A DNA stretch of 64,000 nucleotides, taken from positions 124,001 through 188,000 of the forward strand of contig CAVRXS010000006.1 in NCBI GenBank assembly GCA_963725275.1, in the 5' to 3' direction. Positions 28,784 through 37,296 of the stretch are shown here, in pieces (the first letter of the stretch is position 1; each line of letters starts with the position of its first letter). A program made the position numbers and the translations under genes. The DNA is from Bog-756 sp963725275. Lineage in GTDB: Bacteria; Actinomycetota; Acidimicrobiia; Acidimicrobiales; RAAP-2. The notes under the pieces are model-generated. The model saw only the letters and a program-made list of their open reading frames with translations. It was not told the origin of the DNA and did no database searches.

Positions 28784-30432
28784 TCGATGGAGAAGAGGTA
28801 CGGGTACAGGGGTTGACCCCCGTGGTGGACCTCGGTCTCCACGGCCGGCCTGGCTTCCTTGAGCCACTCGGTGATCCGTCGGGTCTCGGCCGCGCCCGAG
28901 CCCTCGCCCTCGATGATCGTGACCAGGTCGTGCTCGTCGGTGACCAGGACGTCGAGGAGCGCGCAGGCCGCTTCCGCCGGCGAGTCACCCACGACCTCGA
29001 TGGCGTCTCTGGAGAGGCCGATCCAGTCGCCGGTCCGGACCGGGCCTGCCGGGGTCTGCGAGTCGCGGACCGCCCGCGTGACCTCCCCGGGGACCACCTT
29101 GTGGGCGGTTTCCTCCATGGCGCCGGCGTTGGCCTTGCCGCCGGACTCGGGGTCGTAGGCGAGCAGGGCGGCGAACCCCTCGGTGATGGTCTCGGTCGGC
29201 ACCACCCACACCTGCTTGGCACTCAGCTGGTCGACCCTGTCGGCGACCGCACGGATGTTGCCGTTGTTGGGGAGCACGATCACCTGTTCGGAGGCCAGGG
29301 AGTCGACAGCCTCGAGCAGCTCGGCGATCGAGGGGTTCATCGACTGGCCCCCCGCGATGAGACGCTGCACCCCGAGCGAGCGGAAGATCCGTCCGATGCC
29401 GTCACCGCTGGCCACCGCCACCACCGCGGTCACCGGGGTCGGACCGTGCGGCGTCTCCGACGGCCCGGTGCCCAGGGTGCCGGCTGCCTCCCGCACCCAG
29501 CGCTCCTCCTCGACCTCGTCCAGGAGGTCGGTCACCCGGATCGACCGGGGTCGGCCAGCATCGAACGCCGCCTCGACGGCCGGGCCGATCTCGTCGGTGT
29601 GGATGTGGCAGTTCCACATGCCGTCTCCACCGACCACGACGATCGAGTCGCCGAGCCCGGCCCAGACCTCCTTGAAGGCGGGGATGGTCTCGTCGGGCGC
29701 CTCGAGCAGGTACATGACCTCGTAGCGCAGTCCGGCGAGCGCCCCGTCCGCCTCCTCCGACAGGGCGCGCACGCCCGGTACGGGCAGGTCGGGGGGAACC
29801 GGCATTTCGCGGCCGTCGAGGACCGAGAGCAGGGCGTCGAAGAGCAGCAGGTAGCCGGTCCCGCCGGCGTCGACCACACCCGCCTGCTCGAGGACCGGGA
29901 GGAGGGAGGGGGTCATGGCCAGCGCTTCGGCCGCCCCGGCCCGGGAGGCCTCGGCCACCGCCACCAGCGAGGCGCCCGCGTCGGCGGCGGCGCGGGCGCC
30001 CTCGGCGGCCCCACGGGCCACGGTCAGGATGGTGCCCTCGACCGGCCGCATGACCGCCTCACGGGCGAGCCGGTCGGCGTCAACCAGGGCCTGGGCCAGA
30101 TCCTTCGCCCCGGGCGCGCCGCCAGCTCCATTGAGCCCGACGGCCAGGCCGCGCAGGAGCTGGGAGAGGATGACCCCGGAGTTGCCACGCGCCCCCATGA
30201 GCGACCCGTGCACGATGGCCTCACAGGTGGCGCCGAACCCGGGGTCGGCCAGGGCCTCGAGCTCTGTGGTCACCGACTCGACGGTGAGCGCCATGTTGGT
30301 CCCCGTATCGCCGTCGGGCACCGGAAAGACGTTGAGCCGGTTGATGAGCTCCTGGTGGGTGCGGAGGCCGTCCCGATAGGTGCTGATGACACGACAGAGC
30401 CCTGCCGCATCCAGCGCGTCGGGGGCCACCAT
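28780..30432 (-). CDS. fakA: DAK2-domain fatty acid kinase-like protein (FakA/YloV)
   Basis: The 550-residue protein has the N-terminal DhaL/DAK2 nucleotide-binding part (LINRLNVFPVPDGDTGTNMA with the metal-binding Asp cluster, GSLMGARGNSGVILSQLLRG, VVDAGGTGYLLL). A middle domain with NCHIHTDEIG and the C-terminal DegV-like MNPSIAELLEAV, VIVLPNNGNI and EGFAALLAYDPE follow. FakA phosphorylates fatty acids bound by FakB (DegV) proteins for PlsX/PlsY. Its place upstream of recG, and close to rpmB, is the conserved arrangement. No fakB gene is in the window. Confidence 0.92.
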   Translation of the reverse strand: MVAPDALDAAGLCRVISTYRDGLRTHQELINRLNVFPVPDGDTGTNMALTVESVTTELEALADPGFGATCEAIVHGSLMGARGNSGVILSQLLRGLAVGLNGAGGAPGAKDLAQALVDADRLAREAVMRPVEGTILTVARGAAEGARAAADAGASLVAVAEASRAGAAEALAMTPSLLPVLEQAGVVDAGGTGYLLLFDALLSVLDGREMPVPPDLPVPGVRALSEEADGALAGLRYEVMYLLEAPDETIPAFKEVWAGLGDSIVVVGGDGMWNCHIHTDEIGPAVEAAFDAGRPRSIRVTDLLDEVEEERWVREAAGTLGTGPSETPHGPTPVTAVVAVASGDGIGRIFRSLGVQRLIAGGQSMNPSIAELLEAVDSLASEQVIVLPNNGNIRAVADRVDQLSAKQVWVVPTETITEGFAALLAYDPESGGKANAGAMEETAHKVVPGEVTRAVRDSQTPAGPVRTGDWIGLSRDAIEVVGDSPAEAACALLDVLVTDEHDLVTIIEGEGSGAAETRRITEWLKEARPAVETEVHHGGQPLYPYLFSIE

Positions 30433-30440
30433 GTGCTGGA

Positions 30441-30449
30441 TGCTAACCT
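30441..30449 (+). promoter_or_regulatory. Putative extended -10 element for rpmB
   Basis: TGCTAACCT matches the extended -10 pattern TGnTAnnnT in the 58-base gap between the divergent fakA and rpmB starts, 42 bases before the rpmB ATG. No clear -35 is seen. Confidence 0.3.
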
Positions 30450-30490
30450 TTGCGACTTACCCGAAGGATCCTGAGAGGACGTCTGCAGTC

Positions 30491-30700
30491 ATGGCAGCGG
30501 TGTGCGAGCTCTGCGGCAAGAAGCCGTCGTTCGGAATGAACATCAGCCACTCCCACCGCCGGACCAAGCGGCGCTGGGATCCGAACATCCAGCGGGTCCG
30601 GGCCCTGGTCGACGGCACCCCGAAGCGCCTCAACGTGTGCACCTCCTGCATCCGGTCCGGCAAGGTCGTCAAGCGACCGATCCGGAACATCCCCGCCTGA
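30491..30700 (+). CDS. rpmB: 50S ribosomal protein L28
   Basis: ATG at 30491 gives 69 residues: MAAVCELCGKKPSFGMNISH, SHRRTKRRWDPNIQRV, and NVCTSCIRSGKVVK. The two CxxC pairs form a zinc site, so this is the zinc-containing C+ form. A longer in-frame form from 30380 overlaps fakA and is not credible. The gene diverges from fakA, which is typical. Confidence 0.96.
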   Translation: MAAVCELCGKKPSFGMNISHSHRRTKRRWDPNIQRVRALVDGTPKRLNVCTSCIRSGKVVKRPIRNIPA

Positions 30701-30720
30701 TCCTGTCGGATCCGGCGCCG

Positions 30721-30736
30721 CGGGCCCGTTGGCCCG
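30721..30736. terminator. Candidate bidirectional hairpin between rpmB and thiL
   Basis: CGGGCC-cgtt-GGCCCG forms a 6-bp GC stem with a 4-base loop between two convergent genes. No T tract is present, so assignment rests on position. Confidence 0.3.
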
Positions 30737-30782
30737 GGACCGCAGCCACACGCCCGACCGGCCGACACCTGGCGCACCGCGC

Positions 30783-31823
30783 TCAGAAGCGGTGACGCCA
30801 TCCACCGGCCGGCAGTGGCCGGCCCCCGAGTGTCCACTCCCCGTCACGATCGGTGCACCGTCCGACCGGCAGCGGCGTGCGGAGTCCGGCCACTGCGAAG
30901 GCGTCCAGGAGGCCTCCCGGATCAGGAGTCGCCAGGACCAGCTCGTAGTCCTCCCCCCCGGAGAGCGCGTCGTCGCGGTCGGCCCCGGCAGCCACCGGCG
31001 GCTCCACGAGATCGAGTCCGACCCCGGAGGCACGGGCCAACCGGACCAGGTCGGCGAGCAGCCCGTCTGACACGTCGATGGCCGCGGACGCCCCGGCCAG
31101 ACGGGCCAACTGTCCCTCGGCGAGCCGGGCCACCGGGCGCCGGTGCGCCCTCGCAAGCTCCGGGGGAACCGTTGCCTGGTCCCCGGATCCCGCATCCTCC
31201 CGCCCCCGCAGGAGCCGGAGGCCCGCCGAGGCGGCCCCGAGCGGCCCGGTCACGAAGAGCCGGTCGCCGGGTCGGGCACCGGCCCGGCGCAGGGGACCCG
31301 GCGGCGTCCCTCCCGGCAGCGAGCCGAGCGCAGTCACGGACACCACCAGCTGCCGGCTCCCGGAGAGATCCCCGCCCACGACCGCGCACCCCGCGGCCCC
31401 GGCCGCCTCGGCCACGCCGACCCCGAGCGCTTCGACTGCGAAGCCGTGCGGCGCGGCCACCGAGAGCAGGGCGTAGTCCGCCGCCGCCCCCATGGCGGCG
31501 AGGTCGGAGACGGTCACCATCAGGGCCTTCCATCCGACGTCCCCTGGGTCGCTGATCCCCAGGTCGACGTGCACGCCCTCGACCACGAGGTCGGTCGTGG
31601 CGAGCACCGGGCCGGACCCCGGTACCGGCCCGGATCGGGGGAAGCTGAGCGCTGCGGCGTCGTCGCCGATCCAGAGGTCACCGGGAGCGGACGGTCCGCC
31701 GCCGAGGGCCTCGAACCGGGACTGCAGCCGGGCGATCACCGCGAACTCGTCGGTCGGATCGCCGGCCGGGCCATCGGCCGACCGGGGCGAGGCGCCGGAG
31801 TCCCCGGAGTTGGGTCTACGCAC
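30783..31823 (-). CDS. thiL: Thiamine-monophosphate kinase
   Basis: The 346-residue protein has the PurM/ThiL layout: IGDDAAAL, ATTDLVVEGVHVDLGISDPGD, KALMVTVSDLAAMGA, VVGGDLSGSRQLVVSVTALG, and the C-terminal IDVSDGLLADLVRLARASGV and LSGGEDYELV. It makes thiamine diphosphate, the cofactor used by the 2-oxoglutarate dehydrogenase at 51-55 kb. It is convergent to rpmB and divergent from pckG. Confidence 0.94.
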   Translation of the reverse strand: MRRPNSGDSGASPRSADGPAGDPTDEFAVIARLQSRFEALGGGPSAPGDLWIGDDAAALSFPRSGPVPGSGPVLATTDLVVEGVHVDLGISDPGDVGWKALMVTVSDLAAMGAAADYALLSVAAPHGFAVEALGVGVAEAAGAAGCAVVGGDLSGSRQLVVSVTALGSLPGGTPPGPLRRAGARPGDRLFVTGPLGAASAGLRLLRGREDAGSGDQATVPPELARAHRRPVARLAEGQLARLAGASAAIDVSDGLLADLVRLARASGVGLDLVEPPVAAGADRDDALSGGEDYELVLATPDPGGLLDAFAVAGLRTPLPVGRCTDRDGEWTLGGRPLPAGGWRHRF

Positions 31824-31838
31824 CCGTCCTGCCTACCA

Positions 31839-31864
31839 TTGTCACCGGCAGGGCCCACTACTAT
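31839..31864 (+). promoter_or_regulatory. Possible pckG promoter
   Basis: TTGTCA at 31839-31844 and TACTAT at 31859-31864 lie in the thiL-pckG divergent gap, about 95 bases before the pckG start. The spacing between the boxes is only 14 bases, shorter than ideal, so confidence is low. Confidence 0.25.
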
Positions 31865-31957
31865 TGGCCGGCCGTGTCCAGAGGCTCCGTGCGCGCCCCA
31901 GAGCCGCAGCAACGGGGCTCCGGGTCCGCCGGACATCCGAGGAGGAAGAACCAGCCG

Positions 31958-33748
31958 ATGCCCCCAACCGAGCACGAGAAGCTGATCGCATGGGTCGACG
32001 GCTTCGCCGCCCTCGCCGAGCCGGACGAGGTGGTCTGGTGTGATGGCTCGGCCGAGGAGTACGACCGCCTCTGCCAGCTCCTCGTCGACAAGGGCACCTT
32101 CACCAAGCTGTCCGACGCCAAGCGGCCCAGCAGCTACTGGGCGCACTCCGACCCGGGCGACGTGGCGCGCGTCGAGGACCGGACCTTCATCTGCTCGACC
32201 CGCGAGGTCGATGCGGGCCCGACCAACAACTGGCGGGATCCCCAGGAGATGCGCGACGTCCTGAGCGGTCTCTTCAAGGGATCGATGCGCGGGCGGACGA
32301 TGTACGTGGTCCCGTTCTCGATGGGTCCGCTCGGGTCGTCGATCGCGCACATCGGCGTGCAGCTCACCGACTCGGCCTACGTCGCCGTGTCGATGCGGAT
32401 CATGACGCGGATGGGACGGGGAGCCCTCGAGGTGCTCGGCGCCGACGGTCCGTTCGTGCCGTGCCTCCACTCGGTCGGGATGCCGCTGGACCCCGGCCAG
32501 GCGGACGTCGCGTGGCCGTGCGACGCCGACAACAAGTACATCGTGCACTTCCCGGAGACCCGCGAGATCTGGTCGTACGGATCGGGCTACGGCGGCAACG
32601 CGCTGCTCGGCAAGAAGTGCTTCGCCCTCCGGATCGCCTCGGTCATGGCCCGCGACGACAACTGGCTGGCCGAGCACATGCTCATCTTGAAGCTCACCTC
32701 GCCGGCGGGCGAGACCCGGTACGTCACCGGGGCCTTTCCGTCGGCCTGCGGCAAGACCAACCTGGCCATGCTCATCCCGACCCTCCCCGACTGGAAGGTG
32801 GAGACGGTCGGTGACGACATCTGCTGGATGAAATTCGGCGCGGACGGCCGCCTCCACGCGATCAACCCCGAGGCCGGTTTCTTCGGGGTCGCCCCCGGCA
32901 CCAACACCCGGACCAACCCGAACGCCATGCTCACCCTGGACGGCCATGCCATCTTCACCAACACGGCACTCACCGATGACGGCGACGTCTGGTGGGAGGG
33001 CATGACCGAGGAGCCGCCGGCGCACCTCACCTCGTGGAAGAACGAGGACTGGACCCCCGCCTCGGGCGGCCCCGCAGCGCATCCGAACGCACGATTCACC
33101 GTCCCCGCCGCGCAGGACCCGGCCATCGCCTCGGAATGGGAGGACCCCGCAGGTGTGCCCATCGACGCCATCCTCTTCGGCGGACGGCGCGCCTCTGTGG
33201 TGCCGCTGGTCTTCCAGTCCCGGGACTGGGAGCACGGGGTGTTCCTCGGCTCGATCATGGCCTCGGAGACCACCGCGGCAGCGACCGGAGCGGTGGGCAA
33301 CCTGCGCCGCGACCCGTTCGCCATGCTGCCGTTCTGCGGGTACAACATGGCCGACTACTTCGCCCACTGGCTCGAGATGGGCGCCGGCGCCGACCCGGAG
33401 AAGCTCCCCAAGATCTTCTACGTCAACTGGTTCCGCAAGGGTGAGGACGGCCGCTGGCTGTGGCCCGGGTACGGCGAGAACTCCCGGGTCCTCGAGTGGG
33501 TCTTCGAACGGGTGAGCGGCACCGGTGGGGCGGTGGAGACCCCGATCGGGTACGTCCCCGCGCCGGGTGCGATCGATACCGCGGGGCTGGACGTCTCGGC
33601 GTCGGACATGGAGCAGTTGCTCACGGTGGACCCCGACGAGTGGCGCGCGGAGGTCCCGTCCATCCGCGAGCATTTCGCCATCTTCGGCGACAGGCTCCCC
33701 GAGGCACTCCGCGCCGAGGTCGACGCGCTCGAGCAGAAGCTGGGCTGA
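31958..33748 (+). CDS. pckG: Phosphoenolpyruvate carboxykinase (GTP)
   Basis: ATG at 31958 follows GGAGGAAGAACCAGCCG, giving 596 residues, typical of the GTP-dependent class. It has the kinase P-loop FPSACGKTNLAMLIP, the metal/substrate region VGDDICWMKFGADGR, FGGRRASVVPLV, EMGRYW-equivalent TVEGDI-less actinobacterial spacing, and NWFRKGEDGRWLWPGYGENSRVL. It converts oxaloacetate to PEP for gluconeogenesis and anaplerotic balance. An in-frame upstream GTG at 31874 would add 28 unlikely residues. Confidence 0.96.
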   Translation: MPPTEHEKLIAWVDGFAALAEPDEVVWCDGSAEEYDRLCQLLVDKGTFTKLSDAKRPSSYWAHSDPGDVARVEDRTFICSTREVDAGPTNNWRDPQEMRDVLSGLFKGSMRGRTMYVVPFSMGPLGSSIAHIGVQLTDSAYVAVSMRIMTRMGRGALEVLGADGPFVPCLHSVGMPLDPGQADVAWPCDADNKYIVHFPETREIWSYGSGYGGNALLGKKCFALRIASVMARDDNWLAEHMLILKLTSPAGETRYVTGAFPSACGKTNLAMLIPTLPDWKVETVGDDICWMKFGADGRLHAINPEAGFFGVAPGTNTRTNPNAMLTLDGHAIFTNTALTDDGDVWWEGMTEEPPAHLTSWKNEDWTPASGGPAAHPNARFTVPAAQDPAIASEWEDPAGVPIDAILFGGRRASVVPLVFQSRDWEHGVFLGSIMASETTAAATGAVGNLRRDPFAMLPFCGYNMADYFAHWLEMGAGADPEKLPKIFYVNWFRKGEDGRWLWPGYGENSRVLEWVFERVSGTGGAVETPIGYVPAPGAIDTAGLDVSASDMEQLLTVDPDEWRAEVPSIREHFAIFGDRLPEALRAEVDALEQKLG

Positions 33749-33766
33749 GCGCGGGCACGCCCGCGC
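33749..33766. terminator. Hairpin terminator between convergent pckG and MFS genes
   Basis: GCGCGGGC-ac-GCCCGCGC is a perfect 8-bp stem beginning directly after the pckG stop. There is no T run. Position between two convergent genes supports a shared terminator. Confidence 0.45.
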
Positions 33767-33787
33767 CGCGGACCACCGGCCCGGTCG

Positions 33788-35260
33788 CTAGACCCGCCTC
33801 GGCACCGAGCGGCGCGAGCTCAGGTAGGCGAGCGCGCCGGTCGTCGCCACCGCGGCCATGACCAGGTTGCCGGCCGGGATCGAGAGCGACAGGACCACGC
33901 CGATCAGCGAGCCGGTCACCCACATCAGCTGGAGACGGGTCTCGAACCGCGCGAAGGCCCTCCCCTGGTCGGACTCGCGCACGTTGCGCTGCACCAGCGC
34001 GTCGAACGAGGGCTTGGCCATCGCACCGGCCGCGCCGACGGCAACCGCGACGAGGGCCTGGACGGCGCGGGCAGAGAAGAGCCCGCCGAGGAGGCCGAAG
34101 GCGGCCACGAGCCACAGCGAGCCGGTCAGCATCTGCTGCTCGTCGAGCACCCGCCGGATCCGGCCGACCAGGAGCACGCCGATGACCGCGCCGACCGTGA
34201 GCGCGCCGATGAGGAGTCCGAACCACCAAGTGGCGGCGTTCGCCCGCCTCAGCCCGAACGCGTAGAGGAAGGTGAGGAACCCGAGCAGGCCCTTGAGCAC
34301 CGACATCGGCATGAGGGCGAGCAGGACGTCTGTGCCCGCAATCGGCCGGTAGGCCGCGAGGTCCTGTTCGTCCTCGAGCCACCGATCGGCATCGGGCGCC
34401 CACACGACCGCTGGCGCATCACCCACTGCCCCCTCCGCCCGGGCCGCACCTCTCCGGCGGGTCGAAAGGGCAGCCTTGCGTACCGGGAGCCTGGCCCCGG
34501 CGACCACCGCCACGACGAAGAGGACCGCGTCCGCCCAGAGCACGGCCGGTGCCCCGCCCAGCTTGAAGATGGCGACCGCGGGGAGGGCGAACGCGAACGC
34601 GGCCATGGACGCAAGCAACCCGAGCCGCGCGTTCAAGGTGGCGAGGTCGGGCTCGACCAGGTGCTCACCGGTCACCGGGTCGTCCACGTGGACGAGGGGC
34701 GTCCCGTAGGGAGGCGTCGTATCCGGGCGTTCCCCGGGCGATCCGGGCGACGGAGCCTCGGGTGCGGGTGGGGACGGTGGGCCCGTGTCGCTGCCCCCGC
34801 CGGCCGCCTCGATCGCGACGATCTCCGGCACCAGTGCCCCCTTGGTCACCAGGTACACCTTCGAGAGCACCAGCATGAGGAACGCCTCGGGGAAGAGCAG
34901 CAACGAGTGGACGTCCCGCGCCACGAACGGGCACAGCACCGCCCGACCGAGGGCCGAGCTCACCACCAGGGCCCGCCGTGCGCCGCGGCTCCGGTCGACG
35001 ATCGGACCGAGCGCCGGTGCGATCACCGCGAAGGGCCCCATGGTAAGCAGCAGGTACAGCAGCACCTTGTCCTTGGCCGCCATCGGCGAGATCGAGAAGA
35101 AGAGCGACCCGGCGAGCGACACCGCGAACAGGGTGTCCCCGCCGGTCATCAGCACGTGGGTCAGGGCCAGCCGGCCGAACGGGCGCCGCTGGTCGAAGAG
35201 GTCCCTGAGCGCAGAGCGGATCAGCCGCCGGAACTGGTCACCTCGCTCCCGTACGCCCAC
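33788..35260 (-). CDS. Major facilitator superfamily transporter
   Basis: From GTG 35260 the protein is about 490 residues with around 12 hydrophobic segments (for example LLLTMGPFAVIAPALGPIVDRSRGARRA, WWFGLLIGALTVGAVIGVLLVGRIRR, LVMAAVATTGALAYLSS). A long Pro/Ser-rich cytoplasmic loop of about 100 residues with no hydrophobicity lies between the halves (GSDTGPPSPPAPEAPSPGS). PIVDRSRGARRALV resembles the MFS signature loop. Substrate unknown. The start is uncertain because the open frame continues upstream without coding character. It diverges from the RAM-domain gene. Confidence 0.75.
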   Translation of the reverse strand: MGVRERGDQFRRLIRSALRDLFDQRRPFGRLALTHVLMTGGDTLFAVSLAGSLFFSISPMAAKDKVLLYLLLTMGPFAVIAPALGPIVDRSRGARRALVVSSALGRAVLCPFVARDVHSLLLFPEAFLMLVLSKVYLVTKGALVPEIVAIEAAGGGSDTGPPSPPAPEAPSPGSPGERPDTTPPYGTPLVHVDDPVTGEHLVEPDLATLNARLGLLASMAAFAFALPAVAIFKLGGAPAVLWADAVLFVVAVVAGARLPVRKAALSTRRRGAARAEGAVGDAPAVVWAPDADRWLEDEQDLAAYRPIAGTDVLLALMPMSVLKGLLGFLTFLYAFGLRRANAATWWFGLLIGALTVGAVIGVLLVGRIRRVLDEQQMLTGSLWLVAAFGLLGGLFSARAVQALVAVAVGAAGAMAKPSFDALVQRNVRESDQGRAFARFETRLQLMWVTGSLIGVVLSLSIPAGNLVMAAVATTGALAYLSSRRSVPRRV

Positions 35261-35335
35261 GTCGGCATGGTAGGTCGCAGGGACCGGAGGGATAGCATGA
35301 CGTGCCGCGGTGTAGCCGACGATCAGGAGGTGGCG

Positions 35336-35572
35336 ATGCCGGTCAGCGCCTACGTGCTCATCCAGACTGAGGTCGGCAAGGCGGCGACGGTCGCACGTAC
35401 GGCACACTCGATCGACGGGGTGCTGACGGCGGAGGGCGTGACCGGCCCCTACGACGTGATCGTGCGTGCCGAGGCCGGCACGGTCGACGAATTGGGTCAG
35501 ATGGTGGTGGGACGGATCCAGCTCATCGAGGGGATCACCCGCACGGTGACCTGCCCCGTGGTCAACCTCTGA
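35336..35572 (+). CDS. Stand-alone Lrp/AsnC RAM (ligand-binding) domain protein
   Basis: ATG at 35336 after CAGGAGGTGGCG gives 78 residues: MPVSAYVLIQTEVGKAATVA, then VTGPYDVIVRAEAGTVDEL and QLIEGITRTVTCPVV. This is the RAM alpha-beta fold of Lrp-type regulators without the DNA-binding domain. Such proteins form decamers that sense small molecules, often amino acids, and may partner full-length regulators. The left end of an insertion sequence lies 7 bases after its stop. Confidence 0.9.
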   Translation: MPVSAYVLIQTEVGKAATVARTAHSIDGVLTAEGVTGPYDVIVRAEAGTVDELGQMVVGRIQLIEGITRTVTCPVVNL

Positions 35573-35578
35573 TGTGAT

Positions 35579-35590
35579 GAAGGAGCGCAG
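35579..35590 (+). repeat. Left inverted repeat of the IS110-family element
   Basis: GAAGGAGCGCAG matches the reverse complement of the right copy at all 12 positions. It overlaps a local hairpin, AGGAGCG-cagcgc-CGCTCCT at 35581-35600. Confidence 0.7.
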
Positions 35591-35732
35591 CGCCGCTCCT
35601 GCGTGACGAGCTTTGGTGAGCGCACCAGCTCGAGCGCCGAGCATGAGGAGCGATCCTGTGCCGACGAAGAGCGCCGCAGCGTCCAGCCGATCCAAGTCCA
35701 AGACCCAGCGGGAGTCCTCCCGTCGCCCGGTA

Positions 35733-35755
35733 CCAGGTGTGCGGAGCACACTTGG
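35733..35755 (+). promoter_or_regulatory. Hairpin upstream of the IS110 transposase
   Basis: CCAGGTGTGC-gga-GCACACTTGG forms a 10-bp stem with one G-T type mismatch and a 3-base loop, 41 bases before the transposase start. It may limit transposase expression or be part of a structured guide RNA. Confidence 0.45.
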
Positions 35756-35795
35756 GGTTACCAAGCCAAACCGGAAGCGACAGAAGGAGACTCCC

Positions 35796-36809
35796 GTGGA
35801 ACAACAGCAACAATACGTCGGCATCGACCTGCACCGCAGGCGCAGCGTCATCGTACGGCGCACCGAGTCGGGGGAGACCCTCGACACGGTCCGGATCGAC
35901 AACGACCCGGTGGAACTGGCCACCGAGCTGGCCAAGGCCGGTGAGCACCCCGAGGTGATCCTGGAGGCGACCTATGGGTGGTACTGGGCGGCCGACGTGA
36001 TCAACGAGTGCGGTGGCACCGTGCATCTCGCCCATCCGCTCGGCAACAACTGGGGCAACCGCCGGGTGAAGAACGACGAGCGGGATGCCACCGATCTCGT
36101 CGACCTGTTGCGGATGGGACGACTGGCCGAGGGTTGGGTGGCACCGCCGCCACTGCGAGAGCTGCGTGAGCTCATCCGCTACCGGGGCAAGCTTGTCCAC
36201 TTCCGCTCCAACGCCAAGGCTCAGGTCCATGCGGTGCTGGCCAAGGAAGGAGTGGCGGTGCCGATGACCGACCTGTTCGGGGTCGGAGGGCAACGCCTGC
36301 TCGACGAGGTCGAGCTGGGCACGGCCTACCGCATAAGAGTGGAGAGCCTGCGTGACCTGATCGAGCTCTACGACCGGGAGATCGCCATGCTGGAGAAGGA
36401 GAGCGCGCCGTACTTCGCCGGCGACCTCGGCTACCACGCCGTCCAAGCCATCCCCGGGGTCGGTCCGGTACTGGCATCGGTCTTCGTGGCCGAGATCGGC
36501 GACATCTCGAGGTTCACCTCTGCTCGACACCTCACCAGCTGGGCCGGGCTGACTCCCACCCACCACGAGTCCGACGAGAAGGTCCGCCACGGGCACATCA
36601 CCAAGCAGGGCTCTCGTCTCGTGCGCTGGGCTGCCGTCGAGTCGGTGTCCCGCCAACGCGGCGCCACGCCCATTTGGGCTCACCACCAACGGGTGGGCGA
36701 GCGCCGGGGCAAGCAGATCGGACGGGTGGCGGCTGCCCGCAAACTTCTCATCCTCGTCTACTACGGCCTGCGTGACGGCGAGATCCGTTGCCTGGCCAAG
36801 GCGGGGTGA
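35796..36809 (+). CDS. IS110-family transposase
   Basis: GTG at 35796 (AGAAGGAGACTCCC upstream) gives 337 residues. The N-terminal RuvC-like DEDD domain shows GIDLHRRRSVIV, VILEATYGWYW and KNDERDATDLVDLLRMGRL. The C-terminal transposase_20 domain shows AIPGVGPVLASVFVAEIG, SWAGLTPTHHESDEK and the serine-bearing QGSRLVRWAAVESV. These enzymes use a bridge/seek RNA from the element's non-coding end to join donor and target DNA. Both catalytic domains appear complete, so the element may be active. Confidence 0.93.
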   Translation: MEQQQQYVGIDLHRRRSVIVRRTESGETLDTVRIDNDPVELATELAKAGEHPEVILEATYGWYWAADVINECGGTVHLAHPLGNNWGNRRVKNDERDATDLVDLLRMGRLAEGWVAPPPLRELRELIRYRGKLVHFRSNAKAQVHAVLAKEGVAVPMTDLFGVGGQRLLDEVELGTAYRIRVESLRDLIELYDREIAMLEKESAPYFAGDLGYHAVQAIPGVGPVLASVFVAEIGDISRFTSARHLTSWAGLTPTHHESDEKVRHGHITKQGSRLVRWAAVESVSRQRGATPIWAHHQRVGERRGKQIGRVAAARKLLILVYYGLRDGEIRCLAKAG

Positions 36810-37296
36810 GACCCGGAATGGACGCCGCCCGGTGCGAGCTCGCCCTGGTTCATGGTCCCCGCATTGCGGCGAGACCGACCATCTGATTGAGCCCACCGGG
36901 TTGCGGCCGAACCCACTCCATGTCGCAGTTCGGACGAAGAGATGAACGGCACCCGGGAGCTCGGGTTGCCCGCCAGCACGTGCTGGCTCTGGAGATGGAC
37001 CGCAACCGTCCCCCCTTCGGCAACACAGGGGACGCCCACGAAGCCCTGACGGGCTTCGCATTCCATGATGTGACGGACAACTGACCGGGCCCTCAAGGCT
37101 TCCCCCGGGGGCGGGGCCCACGGCCCCGGCCTTGACCGCCCTCCTGGTTCTCGGATCGGCGAGGACCCCGCCTTGGCGCGTCCCCCGCCGACTGAAGCCC
37201 CACCATCATCTACGCACTAGAAAGTGCCGAAGGAGCCTTCGGCACCCCTCTTGACAAACTGCGCTCCTTCAGAGATGAACCAGCAGCGGCGAGCGT
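36810..37296. other. Non-coding right end of the IS110-family element; candidate guide-RNA region
   Basis: About 490 bases follow the transposase with no convincing gene. Visible structure: a perfect 8-bp hairpin CGAAGCCC-tgac-GGGCTTCG at 37039-37058, a perfect 10-bp palindromic hairpin GTGCCGAAGG-ag-CCTTCGGCAC at 37224-37245, and the right inverted repeat at 37259-37270. In the IS1111 group the non-coding region that encodes the guide (bridge/seek) RNA lies downstream of the transposase, so this is the best place for it. The last 26 bases belong to the CaiB gene's downstream flank. Confidence 0.45.
37259..37270 (-). repeat. Right inverted repeat of the IS110-family element
   Basis: CTGCGCTCCTTC is the exact reverse complement of the left 12-mer and ends 26 bases before the stop of the convergent CaiB gene. 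Confidence 0.7.

Larger units (their letters stand above)
35579..37270 (+). mobile_element. IS110-family element (IS1111-like) with 12-bp inverted ends
   Basis: A 1.7-kb unit contains one IS110-type transposase flanked by a 205-base left and a 460-base right non-coding region. A 12-bp sequence GAAGGAGCGCAG at 35579-35590 recurs inverted at 37259-37270. Inverted (sub)terminal repeats are typical of the IS1111 subgroup; IS110 sensu stricto lacks them. No target duplication is evident, as expected for the family. Exact tips may lie a few bases outside the repeats. The element sits in the gap between a RAM-domain gene and a CaiB gene, without breaking either. Confidence 0.72.

Noticed and set aside
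36887..37096. Small open frames in the IS110 right end, both strands
   Set aside because: Composition is not protein-like and there are no ribosome-binding sites; the region is better explained as structured non-coding DNA.
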